Source of the DNA: Mycocentrospora acerina | Lineage: Eukaryota; Ascomycota; Dothideomycetes; Pleosporales | Assembly (NCBI GenBank): GCA_022701365.1 | Contig: JAKUHH010000068.1 | Span: forward strand, 1,189 to 65,188 | Direction of reading: 5' to 3' | Length of the DNA stretch: 64,000 nt | Made by a program: the position numbers and the translations under genes | Part shown: piece by piece, positions 46,301 to 57,062 of the stretch | How positions within the stretch are numbered: position 1 is the stretch's first letter | How the letters are laid out: every line of letters starts with the position of its first letter | Notes under the pieces: model-generated | Database searches by the model: none | Seen by the model: the letters and a program-made list of their open reading frames with translations, nothing else | What the model was told of the DNA's origin: nothing

Positions 46301-47759
46301 TGAGTTGGTGGCGAAACCGCAACTTCTATTTCTCGACGAACCTACCTCTGGCCTAGACTCTGCTACGGCATGGTCTATCTGTAGTCTTCTGGAAAAGCTC
46401 AGAACTAGTGGAATGGCGATTCTCTGCACGATCCATCAGCCTTCTGCCCCTATCTTCACAAAATTCGATCGATTGATCTTATTAGGCAGCGGCGGCAAAA
46501 CATTGTATTTTGGCGACATTGGCCATCATGCTTCCACGGTTGTTGAATATTTCGAACGTACAAGTGGAAAACCCTGTTCATCATCAGATAATCCTGCTGA
46601 ATGGCTTCTTAAGGTGTCAGGTGCCACTCCAGGTCTCCAGACTGATGTTGACTGGGCCACGACGTGGAAAGAAAGTTTAGAACATCGTTCAGTCCAAGAA
46701 AGGTTGCTGAGGTTTGACGAGTCTCAAAAGAACGATTCAGGTCATGAACGAGGAGTAGTTGACAACAAGGAATACGGAGAATCATCATTCATTCAGTTAC
46801 GAATTGTAACTGCTCGGATATTTAGGCAATACTGGCGATCTCCCTCTTACATCTACTCGAAATTTGCGTTGGTCTTTGGAGCTTCCTTATTGTCAGGATT
46901 CTCGCTTTTTAACTCTTCTCTCTCATTGCAAGGACTCTCAAACCAATTGTTCAGCATTTTCATGCTATTTACAATCTTCGGTCAACTGACACAACAAATC
47001 ATGCCCAACTTCATCATGCAACGAACACTATACGAGGGCCGCGAGTGCTCAGCAAAACTGTACTCCTGGAAAGTCTTTGTTCTTGCCAACGTCATTGTGG
47101 AAATACCCTGGCAGGCTCTCATGGGCTTGACGATGTTTTTATCGTGGTACTATCCTGTTGGACTGTACCACAACACTGGAGATGCAAGTGCCGAGCGTGG
47201 GGCTCTCATGTTCCTACTACTTGTCGCGTACATGCTACTTACATCAACCTTTGCCCAAATGTTCGTAGCAGCACTTCCAAGCTCTGAAATAGCAAGTGGA
47301 TTAGCAAACTTATGCTTCACTCTATGTCTTATGTTTTGTGGGATTCTGGTAAAAAAAGACGCCTTGCCAAAGTTTTGGATTTTCATGTACCGCATATCAC
47401 CATTCACCTACCTTTCTTCGGCAATGCTATCGGCTGGACTAGCCGGTAAAAACGTTCAATGCGCCAGTAATGAATACCTTCATTTTGACCCAAGAGAAGG
47501 TCAGACATGCGATGTATACCTACGAGATTGGATTGCATCAAATGGCGGGTACGTGACAAACCCGTTAGACACCAGCAATTGTAACTTTTGCTCCACAAGC
47601 AGAACTAATGTATATCTTGCGCAAATGGGAATTCAAGTAGATGAAAAGTGGCGTAATCTCGGCCTAGTTTTTGCATACATTGTATTCAACATTTTTGCAG
47701 CCGTCTTTCTGTACTGGGCCTTCCGAGTTCGAAAGAATTCTGGGGCAAGTCGCAGGTAG
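43379..47759 (+). CDS. Full-size PDR/ABCG multidrug efflux transporter
   Basis: Three exons give 1424 aa: 43379-43853, 43910-44949 and 45000-47759 (introns of 56 and 50 nt). The layout is (NBD-TMD)x2, the pleiotropic drug resistance order. NBD1 has the typically degenerate fungal Walker A with Cys in place of Lys (GAPGSGCST, about residues 127-135) and the signature VSGGERRRVTIAE. The first membrane domain includes the QRPIVEKH segment after its first spans. NBD2 has the canonical Walker A GVSGAGKTT (about 822-830), the divergent signature IEQRRRLSIG, and Walker B LLFLDEPTSGLDS. A second membrane domain and a Cys-containing extracellular loop near the C-terminus follow. Probable plasma-membrane exporter of the metabolite, giving self-protection. 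That substrate is inferred from clustering. Confidence 0.95.
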
Positions 47760-48963
47760 CACTAGTAGGAGCTTTTACTAAATTGAAGATCCTTTCAATT
47801 GACCAAGATGAAATAGACCACTCAGATGAGTAAGTAGCTCAGGCGAATGGACCGCCCTATTGGCAACATTTGAAAACACAATACACAGAAAAACTCTGAT
47901 GCCAAAATGCCTGTTCCCTTTGTTCTACCCAGGGAAAACTCACTAACGCTGCAAATAAAACCCAGATTTACACCTTTGAATACGCAAGCTGTAAGCTGTC
48001 AAGAGGTGTAGTATACTCTGGATACTTGTTATTATTTGTGTACCTAAGTTTATTCATGTGACTTCAAACTTGTTACTGGATCATTTCCTTTCATGAATCA
48101 CTATCGTCTTGACTTTGGTTAATCGAAAATTGAGCAATTGTAAATTGAAAGCCTTCTAGTTTTAATAAAATTGTTAAAATGTAGTTGGAATTGAATCTTA
48201 CAATTAAGAACAATAATCCATTTTAATCTATCTTGAGGATGCACATAGGTTAGGCTTCGTTTTATTTGAGCTACCCATAATCAAACTTGCTATCGCATGT
48301 GTAAATTTTCTACCGTATAAGAGATTGATTGTTTTTTTAAGTAAGACAGATAAAACACATCACCCGTTATCGAGGGCTCGAGATGTCTAAATCTAATTTT
48401 TTTTAACCCCCGGTACCTACGTTTTGCTTAAACCTCTATGTCTACTAAGCTTCTTGATATCTCAGGATAGTAAATGAGCACCCAAGTGGTGCGCTAAACA
48501 CTAAGAATGTATTATTCACTCTTTGAACAGTTGTTTTGTCTTCTGCGTCTCATTTTAGGAATTACCTATAGGAAGAGAGATTGTAGCAATTAAATACTTT
48601 GTTTAGGAACCAAAATGCCTGCTTTTGACCATACTAGATCTATTTAGCAAAATTACTGACTGAGGAAATGACATTGATATACAGTCCTAACCATATCGTT
48701 GACTTTGTCACGACTAAACGAGTATTTTTGCAGTGTATTTAAATGATAGACTTTCGGTGATAGATATCTTTGAAATCAGAAAAGTATCAATGTTGTGCAG
48801 GCTTGGTACCTAGTAATTTTTCTTTTGTCTTGGTTAGCCTTAAGGAAAGAAATAAACTAGTAAGGTTCTGCTATGATCATAAATAAGTAAGACCATTTTT
48901 CCTTCCTACCCATAATTTTACTAGCAACCTTTCCATAGTTCTTGTCCTTGTCTCTATATCGCC
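47760..48963. other. AT-rich intergenic region ABC transporter / O-methyltransferase
   Basis: 1.2 kb of strongly AT-rich sequence with no supported gene. No TIRs and no copy of the dispersed repeat were recognised. The last 100 bp, ending in pyrimidine-rich CTTGTCCTTGTCTC, is a plausible 5' leader of the methyltransferase. Confidence 0.5.
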
Positions 48964-50319
48964 ATGTCACTTTCTAGCCTTGCAGAGAAAGTTCTTCAAA
49001 ATGCTCATCAGCTTGAGAATTATGCACGTTCTCCAACCTTCGACAATGACACCCTCACCAATTTATCTCCACAAGGAGAAGAGATTCGTCAATCTTTGGT
49101 GAAAAATGCGTCGGAGCTCGCTGAACTTGCGAGAGGAAGCCTTGGCCCTGAAGGCCGGATGAACACGAAGCTTTTCAGCTCGGTATGTGTTACTGATTTC
49201 CTTCGCAATTGATATACACAATTCCTCGTTGAACTCACACAGACCAGTTCAGCGACCATTTCGCAATCAAAGCTATCGCGGAATTTGGAATTGCTCAGGC
49301 AGTCCCTCTGGAGGGCAGTATATCTTATGCTGAGTTAGCTGAAAGGCTGGACTTAAATCTGGATATTCTCACGCGACTGATTCGCAGGGCTGTGACCATT
49401 CGTATTTTCAAAGAGCCAACTGCCGGTCATGTAGCCCACACTGCTGATTCGCGGGCTATGGCTACAGACACAGTTGTGAATAATATGATCATCTCAGCCT
49501 TCCGTTCTATTGGCTCGTATCTTTGGACGGGCGTGGACGCCTTAAAAAAGTGGCCCCATGCAGAAGAGCTTAATGAAACTGCATACAGCCTGTTGAAGAA
49601 TACGAGCGAAACGTTCTACGAGTCCTTCCCCAAGGATGCTGAGGCTGTCACTCTATTTCAAGACGCAATGAAGTATTACGCGCGGGATCTGACTGTAATG
49701 TTGGAAAACGTTGGCTTGAGTTATCCCTGGGCGACTTTGGGTACAGGAACGGTTGTCGATATTGGTGGCGGCAAAGGTGAGTCCTCTAAGCATTCTGTTT
49801 CTAAGCACCAGCTGAAATTTATTGTGTTGTACAGGTAGCCATATGATAAAGCTGGCGGAAAAGTTTCCAGACTTATCTTTTGAAGTTCAAGACATGGCGG
49901 AGGTTGTCATGGGACTCAAAGCACCTAACCATCTCGCGTCACGCTTCGTATACAGGGCGCATGATATCTTTCAGGAGCAGCCAGTGAAAAACGCCGATGC
50001 CTACTACCTCTCTCAAATACTGCATAACTGGCCTGACAAGTACTGCCGCCGCATCTTAGAGAAAATCATACCTGCACTGAAGCCAGGTGCGAAAGTTCTA
50101 GTTTGCGAGCGTATTCTGCCTAGTTCCCCACACGATCCTACATACCGCATTGTGAGCGAGTTCGATCTTCAGATGTTTGCCTGTTTCAATGCAAAAGAGA
50201 GGTCTTTGAACGATTTTGAAGATATTTTTACGTCAACCGACAAGCGGTTTAAACGTGGCCAGGTGTATAAGAGTCAGAGTGGAGATTTCTGTATTTATGA
50301 AGCTATCTGGACTCCTTGA
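48964..50319 (+). CDS. SAM-dependent O-methyltransferase (AflO/plant COMT-like)
   Basis: Three exons give 410 aa: 48964-49182, 49248-49776 and 49835-50319 (introns of 65 and 58 nt). The first intron is the least certain: I use acceptor CCAG at 49247 to give TKLFSS|FSDHFAIKAI. The N-terminal helical dimerisation domain with a winged-helix part (ISYAELAERLDLNLDILTRLIRR) precedes the SAM site VDIGGGKGSHMIKLAEKFP (about residues 242-260). The catalytic His is His313 in QILHNWPDKYC. This is the class of methyltransferases that act on phenolic hydroxyls of fungal aromatic polyketides. It is the last recognisable tailoring gene on the right side of the cluster. Confidence 0.93.
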
Positions 50320-51784
50320 TTCAAGCTATGGATCAACTTGTACTTAAACTTCTCTCTTATGAGATGGCTACACACTATTGAGAATGCAATTTTTTTGGTA
50401 AAGAACAAAAGATTGTGCATTAACTGAAGTGCCTAGTTCTGGATCTCCTTGTCAAAACTTTTGCAACTTCTTCAAAGTCAGTTTATTTGATAGAATTTAC
50501 CTTATTTGCCTATTCTTCTTACAATCTCGCTCCTGAAGACTGCTTCTCATGCTACTGCTGCTGCTGCTGCCCGTAGTTCTTTGATTTTCTCCTATGATTG
50601 GATATTGAACGAAAACAGCAGTACCTCATCGTTGGGCAGTCTTAGTCACCTTCCAATTGATTCTAAATCATTGGATAATTGTTCGCGGCGGTTGCCATGA
50701 AGACTTCACAAAAAATCTTCCTCCATTTTGTAGGTAGTTGCTCGTATTAATAGAATCATCAATTCTCAACTTCTCTTTTCCAATCCTATCCTATCCTTTG
50801 CTTTTCTCATCATCCTTGGGGGAAAGGAATTCCTAACAGTAGTAAACACCCAATCAGAATTCCCTTCAGTCTTGATGTAAGCATTTTACCTACAACAGCT
50901 AGCCTAAACCATGACTTCACACACGTCTTCATTTCAACTCCAGCCTCTTTCATACCAATTCAAGTACCCTTGCAAAGCTTTAAAAAAAACGTCATTTTCT
51001 CACAGGGCTAAGTACTCCATCCCGGAGAGCTTCAGTAAATTGTCCGATAAAAGAAGGAACGCTTGAGCTCCATGTGATAAATGAATGTATCCACCTCAAG
51101 CTAAGCGATTCTAGATCATCAATCCTACAAAGAATTCAGGTGGCAATAAGGTAGAAGCTGCAGTCACTAGTCTTCAGTAGATAATTTTTGTAATGAAATG
51201 ACTTCTGTCCTGGCTTCGTCACTTCTGGTTTAGGTACAGTACTAGGTCGAGATTTATACTTCGTTAACGCTCATGCCTCATGCCCTTAAAGTCTTCTAAT
51301 AACACATTTTCAATGATACTAACAGTACATTACCAAATCTCAATCTTCAAGTTCGGATTTTTCTACCAATGAGTATTTATTTTGTATTGTTTCATTGAAT
51401 TAATCAAGGATGACAGCTTCAGGTATTGAAGGTGCTACAAAGCTGTGAAAATACGATCACACGCTTTACCATTCTTGACAATCCTACTCGGGATTGTTTA
51501 ATCTCTCTTTAGCACATATGCCCTATTGGAAAATCTCCAACGTATGGTAATGAAAGAGTGGCTGAGTCCATTGTGTTGATGTGCACCTTGCAATATTTCT
51601 ATCATGCTCGAAGGTCGGAGACACTCTAGGCTGTGTTCGAATCACCTGTTCTCTACTTACAAACTATCCTTCTTGATAAGATGAGAAAATAATAAGGTGG
51701 TATTGAAATTGTAGATTTTAGAACTGATGGTGGTATTACCTATCGCGTACATACTTCGTATATGATAATGTAGAGGATGAAAGT

Positions 51785-51856
51785 GCGTGTGAAGTCATCG
51801 ACTATACTGCAACCAATCAGCGTGTGTCGCTCGTCTTCATGGCGACCACTGCCAAC
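51785..51856 (+). repeat. Dispersed repeat copy (matches about 56842-56912)
   Basis: About 70 bp aligns with 56842-56912 in the same orientation. Shared blocks are GTGCGTG, GTCATCG, CTGCAACCAATCAGCGTGTG against the variant CCGCAACCAATCAGTGTGTG, and CTTCATGGCGA. Most differences are C/T or G/A transitions, as expected from repeat-induced point mutation. Confidence 0.7.
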
Positions 51857-51870
51857 ACTTCTTCCCCCGT

Positions 51871-52260
51871 GTCCCTTGATCCGCTACGCTGTGCTCTGTA
51901 TTTCGGCCTGAGCGTAGGCCAATCAAAACAGGGCTAAGCATCAGCATGTCGGCGTTTAAACAGCAACAGGACACACATTGATTAATTGAATATTGTTATT
52001 TTACATTTACATTTGAATTCTTAAAATTCACTAATGTTATAAAAATACTCTAAATGTTACGCACTCTCTCAAAAGTTTATAATTCATGAGAAGTGTCATA
52101 TTTTGATTAACATAGTTAATAAGTCTAATTTATCAGTTAAAATGCTAGCTAATTGGTTTTCACAATGGTTGAAAAACGCCAACATGCCGATTCTTAGCCC
52201 TGTTTTGATTGGCCTACACTCGGGCCGAAATTCAGGGCACAATGTGGCGGGTCAAGGGAT
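51871..52260. mobile_element. MITE/foldback-like element with roughly 88-bp inverted arms
   Basis: The left arm 51871-51958 is the reverse complement of the right arm 52173-52260 over about 88 bp, with roughly a dozen mismatches. These are mostly transitions. The core CTTAGCCCTGTTTTGATT is identical in both, and GGCCTAC.CTC.GGCCGAAAT.CAG continues the match. The arms enclose about 210 bp of AT-rich sequence without coding potential. Target-site duplications were not identified with certainty. It could also be two separate insertions of one repeat in opposite orientation. Confidence 0.65.
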
Positions 52261-54114
52261 AAGGCTCACATCCGATCAAGGTCAGGAGCATTCAAGGGGT
52301 TTTCTATATACTATATCCCAATACATCCTTTCGTCCCATCCACTGTGCTGCCTGTCTGCAAATCCCTCACAACATCCTAAGAGAAAATGCAAAAAAGCAT
52401 TCAGCTTCAAAGTCAACACATATCTGCCTTAAAATCAGTTTTGTTTAATTGAGTACCTAAGGAAGATTTCAGACTAAAAGCAGTATGCTGTAAAGTTCAC
52501 CTTCACGTTCTGTCCTTGTGCGCATTGTAGACTGTGTTGCTAAGAACAATCATAGGATCAAAGCGTGATTCAGTAACAACGAATGTTTTCATAATCACAA
52601 TAATTTAGAAATAGCGACTTAAATTAGCTCTTACACACATTAATTAGGGACAACTCTAGCACGTCTGTCTGCCTATTCAATTGCATCATTCTTTTTGCTC
52701 CTCATTACTAGCATGCTCAGCGACGTGATGATTTGTCTAACCTTCACTTTATCATAATTTGCCTGGTCTGCAATACGTACAACTCTATCCTAGATACATA
52801 TGCGATATAGTAGTCGCATGGTTTTGTAAGACTGATATGTCTTAGCACCTGTTACTCTTAGAACCGGCAATGATGTTTGAATCTGGTTTCATTCTTTTTC
52901 TTTTTGACTTATTTTTATCAATTTAAGGGTTTTTTTAAGATGTTTGCTACATTACACAAGTCTTTGAACTCTTTTTTTATGGGAATAATCTAACTGGCGT
53001 TTAGCAAAGCCTGATCAGCTTACATTCACTAAGTATGCGAGCTGATATATCTTAAGAGGTTTTAGATAAAAACTCTTTAATATCTTCAAGTCGTCATGAT
53101 GCAGTCTGGTGGTAAAACGTCATATAATTTATCACCGCCGACACATGTTTAGGTACGGATTTCATGAATGCACTGTGTCAGGGATAGCTTTGCGTCACTC
53201 TGAAGTCACAGGTACATAGAGGAGGGGTGCTGGGCTTTTATAGAGATCCTGCGGACTGACTAACTTACTAAGGAGAGCTAAATTTTAGGATAGTTGGTTT
53301 TTATAGTGCTTTGAAACTTTATTTTAGTTAGGAATAACTTCTCTGAGAAACAAGGCGGCACGATTTACTTAGACTATACCTAATTTGATACAAAAGGTTA
53401 AAAGGGCCCCTCCAACGTTGTTCTTACTGCGTGCGTATATTAAACTATCTTAGAACTAGTATTAGAATAATTTTAGAGGATCAGTTTGCTATCTTAAAAC
53501 AAAGAATTGCCTTTAAAGTACTTACTTTGTGGAGGCAAAGGTGATCTAGATATAAGAAACTTTACTTCTCAGTTGCTTCAACAGCTGATCGGAATATTTA
53601 AAATACGTTCTACATCAGACAGTTTTCACAATGTGATTTATTTTTCCAAATTTCCTTTTATACTGTAGAAATATAAGAGCAATAATAGTAAAACCCCGAA
53701 TATTGATGATTTTCATTAGATAGATCTTCTTCTGCTAAATGTGAAAAGGGCACTTTCAGTACCTGTCATTATCTTAAAGATCAATCTCTTTCCCCTTACG
53801 TTGAACCACCTGGTAGATAGAAGAGCTGCTGTAGTGTGTGTTGGTAATCATGATTTCACTCGACATATTGAAATCTACATACATCAATGGGGTTACGGGG
53901 CAGGAGCGCATCGTGCAAAAAGAGAGTTGACATATCCAGCTGGGCATGCTTGTTAGCAAACAGCAGTTTTGCGGCTGAGTCTAGCGATGCCACTACATGC
54001 AGCTGGTCCCGGTGCTCATGCTTCGCACAATGAATTAGCTGACGTAACATGGTTGTTGTAAATGTTGTGCTGTGGCTATTGATCAAACTGTTAGCTTGCA
54101 ACGATAGGGAAAAT

Positions 54115-55686
54115 TCAGACAACCCACATCACACTTATTAGCCTTTCTGAGCATGCTAACACAATACCAAATCCTAGCCCCTCCACGAGAAGTTGCCATC
54201 TTTTTCCAAAACGCTTTTTGTTATGGAACTGCGCTCTTAGTTTAGCTTTTCTCTTTTCATCGCGGATATCACCATGGAGCTGCTTAAGAATCGTGTCTAT
54301 GATTGAGCTAGCCTCCCCGCGACCTCTTGTGAATTGCTCTCTCGATATTGTCCGGTCCTCGCGAGTCAATCTCCAGTTCATGCTTGCCTCTTCATAACAT
54401 GTATGAAGTTCAATTAGCACCATTCGCATTCGAACCTGGTCGTCATGCATGTTTGCTTCCAACTTGCAAAGATATGAATAGAGCGCTATTAACTTGTCGC
54501 TGTCTCTACCTTGTGGCATCGAGCGGCTGTTATGAGGTTGTTGCCAGATGCCCTGTTTCTTCCATCTTGATAATGAGTCTTGCATGTAATCGATTAAATC
54601 TGGTCGTATCAAATTATGCGCGATATCTCGAATGTCAGACCAGGAGTTGCTATTCGCCAAGTGTCCAGAAACTTCTCTTGACATAGCTAGGCTCTCTGTA
54701 TGCAGGCCACTCGGACTAATCTCGAAGCTTTGCATTGTTTCATCGACCATATCTCTTGAAATTCTGGGGGCTTCAGGGTAAGGTATAGGTACTGGCGTTG
54801 GTGGATAGCCAGATCGATACTGACAAGGTGAGTGACCTTGTTGGGATCCATCAACGTTATCAGCAGAAAAATGAGTCAATATTTGAGAAATGTTTTCTAA
54901 TCTAGAATGCCCAGCATTCAAGATTGGACCCCCGCTTGTTATAGGTTGAAATGATTCATCAAGTATTGGGGTTCGGGTCATGTTTACTATTGGCCATTGA
55001 TTGTGAAGAACTTGTGACATCTAGGTATTAATCAACTATAATCGGAATCGGAATTACTCGAAATAGCGAATGTTCATGCCTACCTCAAGCCCTATCATTT
55101 CAGTTTCCGGATCGACTAGAGTGTGCAGCAATCCTGACTCGCCTCCAAGGTGGCCGTAAGTGTTCATCCCCGCAGATTCGAACAATGGAAGGAGAGGTAG
55201 ACATGAAACGTCAATGGTTTCTTGATTGTCTCTGGGTATGATTCCCATTGAATTATCGCCGTCAAGTAAGCCGATAGGCGGCAAGAGTACGGTGTGCACA
55301 TCGCTAGAAAATTCTTCATTGAGAGTGTGGCTTTTATAGTCAGTATGCCTATAATAGTGCCTCGAGAAACCACGATGGGAATGGCACTACACACAGATCT
55401 GGAAGGTCTTTGATAAAAGTGAGCCGGCGGGGTATCGCCTGATTGGCAGGAACGTGGGTTTCGTCGACCTCGAAGTGAATACCGAAGTCTTTCAGACAGG
55501 ACGCAAGGGATTCAATACTGTTTCCATCGTTTCGATCAAAGTATGGTAAGATAGCGCGGGCAATCTAAAGTTTGGTCAGCAGAAACATTCCTCTGTGCTA
55601 TACCGTCTCCCACATGAGTCGTGCAAACTAGACGGACTGTTCAGTTGCTACTTTCGTACCTGTTGAGCGTGCAAATTATGATTCAT
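54115..55686 (-). CDS. Protein of unknown function at the right edge of the cluster
   Basis: I do not recognise this gene. A four-exon model gives 457 aa: 55660-55686, 55371-55564, 55084-55330 and 54115-55020, with all phases consistent. Intron 2 would be only 40 nt but has a strong branch site (ATACTGACTAT) before its acceptor. The N-terminus (IARAILPYFDRND...) is followed by a Pro/Asp-rich middle region. The C-terminal half is charged and helical (about 150 residues with RDEKRKAKLRAQF and NKKRFGKRWQ), ending with a hydrophobic segment LVEGLGFGIVLACSE that may be a single membrane span. No zinc finger or enzyme motif is visible. Its codon use is AT-rich like the cluster genes. It sits alone between repeat blocks. 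The exact start is uncertain and further upstream exons are possible. Confidence 0.55.
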
Positions 55687-56308
55687 GATAAGCATAGATT
55701 GGAGAACGTACAAGATGATAATATTAGAAAGTACATCAAAACATACTTGGTTATAAGTATGGCATTCTTATGTAGTAGACTCGATATGTTACTCAAGTAG
55801 GGCCTTTTGCTCAATACGATAAGAGTCAGTCTTGTTATCTTGTTATGTTCTCCTTTTTCAATTTCAACCGGTTAAATTGTGTCGTAGGCTACTGCACAGA
55901 GCCAGTAATCAAATGTCCGGATAGATATTTGTAGACCAATCGCATTCCATCCGACGAGAAAGAAATACCTAGATTGTCTCATCCAGCTTCAGTCTGGGGT
56001 ATTTCGGAATAAAACTTGCAAAATATTAATATAAATAGATAATGAATTCGTACTCCTGCGTCGGCCCCAACTTCGGCAACTAGCTTGTAACGAGACTTCG
56101 ATCGCGTTTAGGAGTAAAAGCCATCCCCATCGGTCGCTATTGTGGTGTGATGTGTACCTTTGTAGCCTTGTGAAACGCGTAATCCATTAAGTCACTTTTT
56201 GATCTTATCGTCGCAACCAAAAGCCTGCTACACTGCTGCTATACGAATGCAGTGTTCATTTAACATGTATAGTTGACAGAAAGCTTGTGCTGTTTAATAA
56301 TATGGTGA

Positions 56309-56460
56309 CCCCCAGAAGTTTTCCCAAATCGGCACTTAAATCTACTTATAGTGGAACTTCCCCCATTGGATAGATATGATGAAAACAATCACATTCGACC
56401 AATCACAAGTTCTTTCTTCATTTCCCGTGCGGGGTGGCGATATGGGGGAACTTCTGGGGG
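56309..56460. mobile_element. Small MITE-like element with 23-bp terminal inverted repeats
   Basis: The left end 56309-56331 and the reverse complement of the right end 56438-56460 agree at 20 of 23 positions. Both start CCCCCAGAAGTT and end ATCG. Two of three differences are C/T. The element is 152 bp long and has no coding capacity. Such lengths and ends fit a non-autonomous DNA transposon. A target-site duplication is not obvious, so the exact borders may differ by a few bases. Confidence 0.65.
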
Positions 56461-56967
56461 AGCTGCAGTAAGCGATCCAATAGCTGCCCCTAAAAAAGCC
56501 AAGACAAAATCCGGCAATCCTAAATTCTCCTTAGCGAATGCCACTAAAGCTGTTTGAGCCTCTTAACGCTGTTCCTGTGCTATCTAAGCTTATCCGGTGC
56601 GTGCCGTCCCTTACTAGCTTTCGATAAAGCGAACGGAAAGAAACGGTAGCCTAAGTTTTATGATCTGATATTAATCTATTTGTTAAGGAGATGCTCCGAT
56701 ACGCAAAAGGCTTGGAGATTGTTAGCGCCTTAAAAGTTGATGGAAAGAGAAGAGGATAGGAGAGGGTTAATCGACCAGATAAGTTGAGAACCGATGACAC
56801 TATTACTGCACAACTAGGTACCTAAAATATGGAGGAATACTGTGCGTGCAGAGTCATCGGCTAGTACCGCAACCAATCAGTGTGTGGCAATGCCTTCATG
56901 GCGATCAGATAGCTTGTGCAACTTACAGCTCTTCTTACTGCCTATAACCGTCAAAAAGTGGTTCAAC

Positions 56968-57062
56968 CTGAGGATGTGTACTGTTCTATTCCAGTATCTA
57001 TCAGATGATAGATCATAGTACCTTTTTGACTTGCATGGCACAGGGGAATAGAGCCGCATCCT
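56968..57062 (+). repeat. Dispersed repeat, right copy flanking the cluster
   Basis: Counterpart of 24092-24187, in the same orientation. It shares GTACCTTTTTGACTTGCATGG exactly except for one transition just upstream (CATAGTACC against CATGGTACC), plus flanking blocks (CTGAGG.TGTGTACTGTTCTATT, ATCAGATGATAGATCAT, AATAGAGCCG). The adjacent 56842-56912 repeat matches 51785-51856, so the same mutated element family seems to occur at several places. Confidence 0.75.

Larger units (their letters stand above)
50320..54114. other. 3.8-kb AT-rich, repeat-derived block right of the cluster
   Basis: No intact gene. Stops are frequent in all six frames, with long A/T runs. It contains one copy of a dispersed repeat (51785-51856) and a pair of inverted-repeat arms (51871-51958 and 52173-52260), both listed separately. 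Sequence from about 53130 to 53600 looks like a mutated coding relic rich in TAA/TAG but cannot be assigned. A small frame at 52103-52432 overlaps the inverted-repeat arm and is not considered a gene. Confidence 0.65.

Noticed and set aside
51640..51660. Possible tRNA T-loop (GTTCGAATC)
   Set aside because: No acceptor, D-arm or anticodon-arm pairing could be found around it. I found no tRNA or rRNA in the window.
52103..52432. 109-aa open frame on the plus strand
   Set aside because: It overlaps an inverted-repeat arm and has no protein features. It is a chance frame in repeat DNA.
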